This document shows positions 59,480-64,000 of a stretch of 64,000 nt of DNA, piece by piece. The stretch's first letter is position 1, and every line of letters starts with the position of its first letter. The notes beneath the pieces were generated by a model that worked only from the letters and a program-made list of their open reading frames with translations, was not told the origin of the DNA and made no database searches. Position numbers and translations under genes: made by a program. Source of the DNA: Artemia franciscana (lineage: Eukaryota > Arthropoda > Branchiopoda > Anostraca > Artemiidae). The stretch is taken from NCBI RefSeq assembly GCF_032884065.1, contig NC_088880.1, positions 31,647,298 through 31,711,297 on the forward strand. The letters are read 5' to 3'.

Positions 59480-59880
59480 AAAGTGCTCTGTTTTGTGGAA
59501 TAGATAGATATCATTCTATGGTGGCTTAGGGAGCCCAGGAACAAGCCAAAAATTTTTCCTGTCGTCTGTTTGGAACAGTGAGTTTTTAGGTAAATAAGAA
59601 TTTAAGGTAAAATTTTTTTACAGTGCATGGTCCACCTCCCCCCAGAAATGAGGCCCTAACAAGGGCTGATAAACATTAGTCCTGATCGGCTTGACACCAA
59701 CATCCGGAAGGTTGGGATGATCCCCATGCAGATAAAAAAAATAGAAACATGTTGGTATCCCCCTCCCCCAAACAGGGTCCAATAAGAACCAATCTTTTCT
59801 TCAGTGGCCACATGGATGCTTGCAGAGAATGGGAAAGGAAGCTCATTTGATTAGAAATTGAGAAGTTTTAGTGTAATTTT

Positions 59881-60192
59881 AAGTGCTACGTCCGCATTTC
59901 TAGGTTTATAATGAAAAATACTGTAAGATGGCTAGGCCATTTTTTAGGAATTATAGATGACACATTGCCACGGATTGTGCTTTTTTGCCACCAATCCAAT
60001 CTGCAGGCCAAAAAAGCAGGTTACCCGTGAATGGCATGAGAAGTGGTCATATGTTAGGCTTTTAAGAAAATTAAACCCTAGGAGGGGGTAAAGAGTAAAG
60101 CTTTGAATAGATTGGGGTGAGGGAAGAGTATACACAGCTTTGTTGACCTCAAGAGGCTTGAATGGTGCAGAGATTTGCTAGTAGTAGCTGCA
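59881..60192 (+). mobile_element. Worn LINE 3' end (copy B)
   Basis: Counterpart of 40108-40425, nearly identical. Confidence 0.65.
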
Positions 60193-61510
60193 AAAATTGA
60201 TTTTAGGACAACAAGCCTCACTGCTGTGCCCTTTTTTATACCCGGCTCCCACTAAACCTATTATATTGGGTCAAAACTTTTAGACATCCATTTTGTTCAG
60301 AAACGTTGAAAAGTCTAGTAAAAATACATCTAAGGTAAAAATCGACCCCACAGGCCCAGTGGCAATGGCCCTAAACAATGAAAATAATCCATTTACCTCA
60401 GATACGTTTTACTAGAAAAAATGGCTATGTTTGGTTTTGGCTGTCTGATCAGCTACGAGCTCTTAGGGGTTGTTTGCTAGGCTAGTTTCCCGAGCTCCCC
60501 TCTGGAAATGACAAGCATCAGATTTTTTTATACTATCCGCAGTATCTCCTGAATGCCTCAGGGGATCGAAAACAATGGTGATGGTAATGGTAGATGGCTT
60601 ACCTAAGCTATGGATGCCACGTCTTGATTTTGTTTAAACAATAGTTTTAACGGGACCTGTGCCTGTCATTATCAGGTTCAAATTTGGGTTGACTCCATAG
60701 AATATATTAGGGGATTCAGTTGAAACTTTCGGGAATTTTTTTGGAGAAAATCTCAAACTCTCAATTGGAGGAGGGGCTAGAGGAAATCGAAAGACGCTTT
60801 GTGTATCCAGGTCATTAAAATAGTATATCTGCAATACATCAAGAAAGATTTGAATGATGGAATTGAAAATTTTAGGGACTGTTGGGGGAAGGAACGGAAA
60901 AGGGAGCATGAAAAGTTCGAGCTTTGTTTTTGAAGAGGGGGAAGGGACTAAACAATTCTTATATTCAATCCACCAAATGTTTGTACTATAACCTCTTATG
61001 AAACGTTTAATCTGTGTGAGATTAAACAGTAAAGTAAATGACACTGCTGTTACCAGGTTATCAAAATGGAATACTTGCAAAATCTCCGGAACAACTTAGG
61101 GTGTCCCGTTGGAACAATTATAGACTTAAGCGAAAAATATCCCCCCCACAGAAAATACCCCTTCGGACAATAACCCCTGAAAAACAAGGGAAAAAAATTA
61201 AGGGAGGGGGCAAAAGATCAAACAACTGTAAAGAGTAGGGGATTGAAGTGGTGGTAGCCTGCTTTTATACGGAATACTTTACTTGGGTTTTAAGTTTCAA
61301 TAAACTAAAAAATGCAGTATTTCCGTCTAACGTTCCAGAGTCTTAGAGGCAGCTAAAGATCTCAGGTGCGTACAAAGGAAGAAGAAAACATAAATTAAGG
61401 TAGAAGAGGAAGAAGAAAAACATTACGAAGAAAAAGAAGGAAACAATTCTTTGAGAAGAAGTTCAGTTTCGTTGAATATTTTAATTTTTCTTGTTTTTTT
61501 TAATGTATTT

Positions 61511-61570
61511 TTGCAAAAAATTGCTGCAAAAAAATACTGCAAAAAAAAAAAATACTGCAAAAGAATTGCA
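61511..61570. repeat. 14-bp minisatellite (copy B, contracted)
   Basis: About four units of TGCTGCAAAAAA type, against about eight in copy A. It is followed at 61604-61720 by a second copy of the GAAGAAGAAAACATAAATTA segment that copy A has once (41599). Confidence 0.8.
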
Positions 61571-61958
61571 GTATTTCCGCCTAGCATTCCAGTCTTGAAG
61601 GAAACTAAAGATCTCAGGTGCTTACAAAAGAAGAAGAAAACATAAATTAAGTTAGAAGAGGAAGAAGAAAAACATTACGAAGAGGAAGAAGGAAACAAAA
61701 TTCTTTAAAAGAAGTTCAGGGTTTACTTCTAGTTTTTGTTGAATATTTTAATTTTTCTTGTTTCTTTAATGTATTTTTGTACCAAGCATGAACTGCTTAT
61801 TTTGCATTTTGGTAATGATAAAAAAGATATGACAAACTTGGAGCAATAGAAAATGAGCTGGCTGGGTCATGGTTCTTGAAGTATTGGGAGATGCTTAACT
61901 GAATTACAATTTGACGAGTTACAGGTGAATTCACGCTGACGAAAAAGTTGTAAATAAT

Positions 61959-62040
61959 AAATATTTTTTCGCCAGTGTGTATTCGCTTGTGAAGTTCGAA
62001 CGATGAGGACAAATTGAAGATTGTCCGGAGACTTGTGAAC
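61959..62040 (-). pseudogene. Decayed C2H2 zinc-finger fragment (copy B)
   Basis: Reads SSSFELHKRIHTGEKIF on the minus strand; counterpart of 42133-42215. Confidence 0.6.
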
Positions 62041-63231
62041 CAGAAACTACATAAGGTAACCAGTATATCCAGTTAGCACCTTTGGCTTTTGATTTTTTTT
62101 TTTTTTTTTTTTTTTACGATACATAGTTTTGAATTATGTTTTTGAAGTTTGAATTGTTAAATATATATAATAACATGTTTATAGGTATGTTTCTTGGACA
62201 GATAGTTGTTTTACGATCATTAGAGTGGACATGGGTGCCGACAGGGGGGAGGGCAGGGGGGTCATGCCCCCCCTGGAAATTTGGGACTATAAAGTAATTA
62301 TAAGGAAACCAAAGGAAAGACAGCAGAATAGGGAAAAACCGTGGAAACAATGATTGTTGCCCTATTGTTGGCTGCCTGCCAACGGATTTTGACCCTTAAT
62401 AAGGAAAATATAAGTTCTAATTTGTGACTGAGTGAACCCTAGCCAGTCTTCCACGAACAGTTTTTATGTTCAATCTGCATTTGTTTATTAGTAATTAGTG
62501 CAGTTACTAGAACACAAGAAAGTTCGTATAATTGTGGAAAACACAAGGAAAATAACTTATTAAGGGGCAATTTTGGTAAGAATATGCCGTCAACTTTCAC
62601 TTGAACTGCAAGAGTACCCATGAGTTGATATATGAAGCCGTTATAATCAGAAATATTTCCCCTGAATGGATACGTTTTTAGTGTTTTATATCAATTTTTT
62701 CAGGAGTGATTGTAGTTATCTAGTTGTCACTTTGAAAAGTATTTAATTTTTACAGTTATGAAGCATAAATGTGTCAAATATATTGGCTTTTGGTATTCAA
62801 AATTAAATTAAAAATATTGAATTTAGCATTTTTATTTGATTTTTTAAATATTAGTTTCAATATTTTACTTTGAACAAACTACTTTGATAATGCGTTACTT
62901 GATAATGCCTTACTATAAACACTGAGTATAAAGGCATTAAATATTTTGGTGTTGGATAACCAAGTTCAAAACTGTCGATAGTATTAAATATCGAAAAATA
63001 TAATAAGATATAATAATAAAAATAAGAAGCGTTGAACATAGTCGCACGTCCAACGCTTCGGCGTTGCTCAACAGAACTGAATCCTGAGAGTAAATCTTTG
63101 TTTTGTAAGTAGTCTATTGTTTTGTATATTTTTTGTAATTACTTACTTTTTTCATTTTTATTTACTTTCATTTTCATTGACATACTTTTCCATTGCCTTT
63201 AGAAAAATTTTTGTCTCTAGGTATTTAATAA

Positions 63232-63825
63232 AGAAAAAAAAACTTTTCAACTGAAAGTAAGGAGCAACATTAAAACTTAAAACGAACAGAAATTATCAAG
63301 TATACGAGGAGGGTTCCCCCCTCCTCAAGGTCTTGCTCTTCACGAATTAAACGACCCTTGTTTGAATTAAACGACCCTTGTGCTTCAGAAGTTGTTGGAC
63401 AAAATTTAAACTTTAGCGGAAAGAGCAAGGTGCTAGGTCAATACGATTACCCATGGGAAAAAAACAATAAAAAAAAACAAATAAACACGCACCCCGTGAA
63501 TTTTCTTCTGGCAAAAATTTCAGATTTTTGCAGATATGAGATTACGAACTACCTCTACTGTAAGTTCTTTCATACGCTGAATCTGATGGTATGAATTCTA
63601 TGACTTCAAGGGGTCTTTCCCTCTTTTTTTTCAAAAATCAGACAAATTTTCTCGGGCTCGTAGCTTTTGATGGGTATGACTAAACTTATAAATTTAGAAT
63701 CAGCATAATAAGCCAATACTTATAATATATATATTGGTATCAAATTTCCGTTTTTTAGAGTTATGCTTACTATTGAGATGGGTCGCTCTTTACTTGCAGT
63801 TCGTTACCATAAACTGTTTGACTAC
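63232..63825. repeat. Composite high-copy repeat block (copy B)
   Basis: Counterpart of 43407-43990. Confidence 0.75.
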
Positions 63826-64000
63826 CCATCAAAATCCAAACAGGGATCATTGAAATATTGATCGTTTTTTCTGCATTGCCAGAAGTATTATATTCACAAA
63901 ACCTTACAGTTTCATGAAATGTAATTAAACAGATAGAAAAGGTTTTTCAATTAAAGTAAGAAGCAAGTTGGAAACTTAAAACAAATATGAATTACTCTAT

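Overview
This is a window of eukaryotic nuclear DNA, very probably arthropod. Its genes are split by GT-AG introns, it is AT-rich, it carries long (TA)n tracts, and it is full of LINE, Penelope-like, SINE-like and foldback repeats. Several high-copy repeat blocks remind me of brine shrimp (Artemia) genomic sequence. That is recollection, not a search, so the species call is low confidence.

Layout. 0-4.8 kb: two Penelope-like element (PLE) insertions with matching end architecture, then an 88-bp satellite. 4.8-10.2 kb (+): four 3' exons of a PhzF-fold gene (PBLD type), with the first exon not seen. 8.1-14.8 kb: a composite high-copy repeat family containing a long near-perfect hairpin. 15.6-25.8 kb (-): four terminal exons of an N4BP2-like gene (DUF1771 plus Smr), with introns holding LINE pieces, foldbacks and minisatellites. 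25.8-28.6 kb: (TA)n tracts and a LINE 3' end. 28.8-31.6 kb: an element with a 294-bp tandem core and a terminal hairpin. 33.85-33.95 kb: a 100-N assembly gap. 34.0-44.2 kb and 53.3-64.0 kb: two near-identical copies of one segment, each holding the last two exons of a gene I do not recognise (+). 45-46.5 kb: LINE pieces on both strands. 48.8-50.0 kb (-): an intronless ubiquitin-specific-protease-like ORF, preceded by four perfect CRE palindromes at about 40-bp spacing.

The genes do not form a pathway or operon; they are unrelated neighbours. The points most worth following are the two PLE copies with the same 13-bp target duplication length and 34-bp tail, the CRE cluster in front of the protease ORF, the duplicated segment in which one copy has lost a splice acceptor, and the hairpin-ended tandem-core element. 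Exon joins were checked by hand for reading phase. No database search or expression evidence was available.
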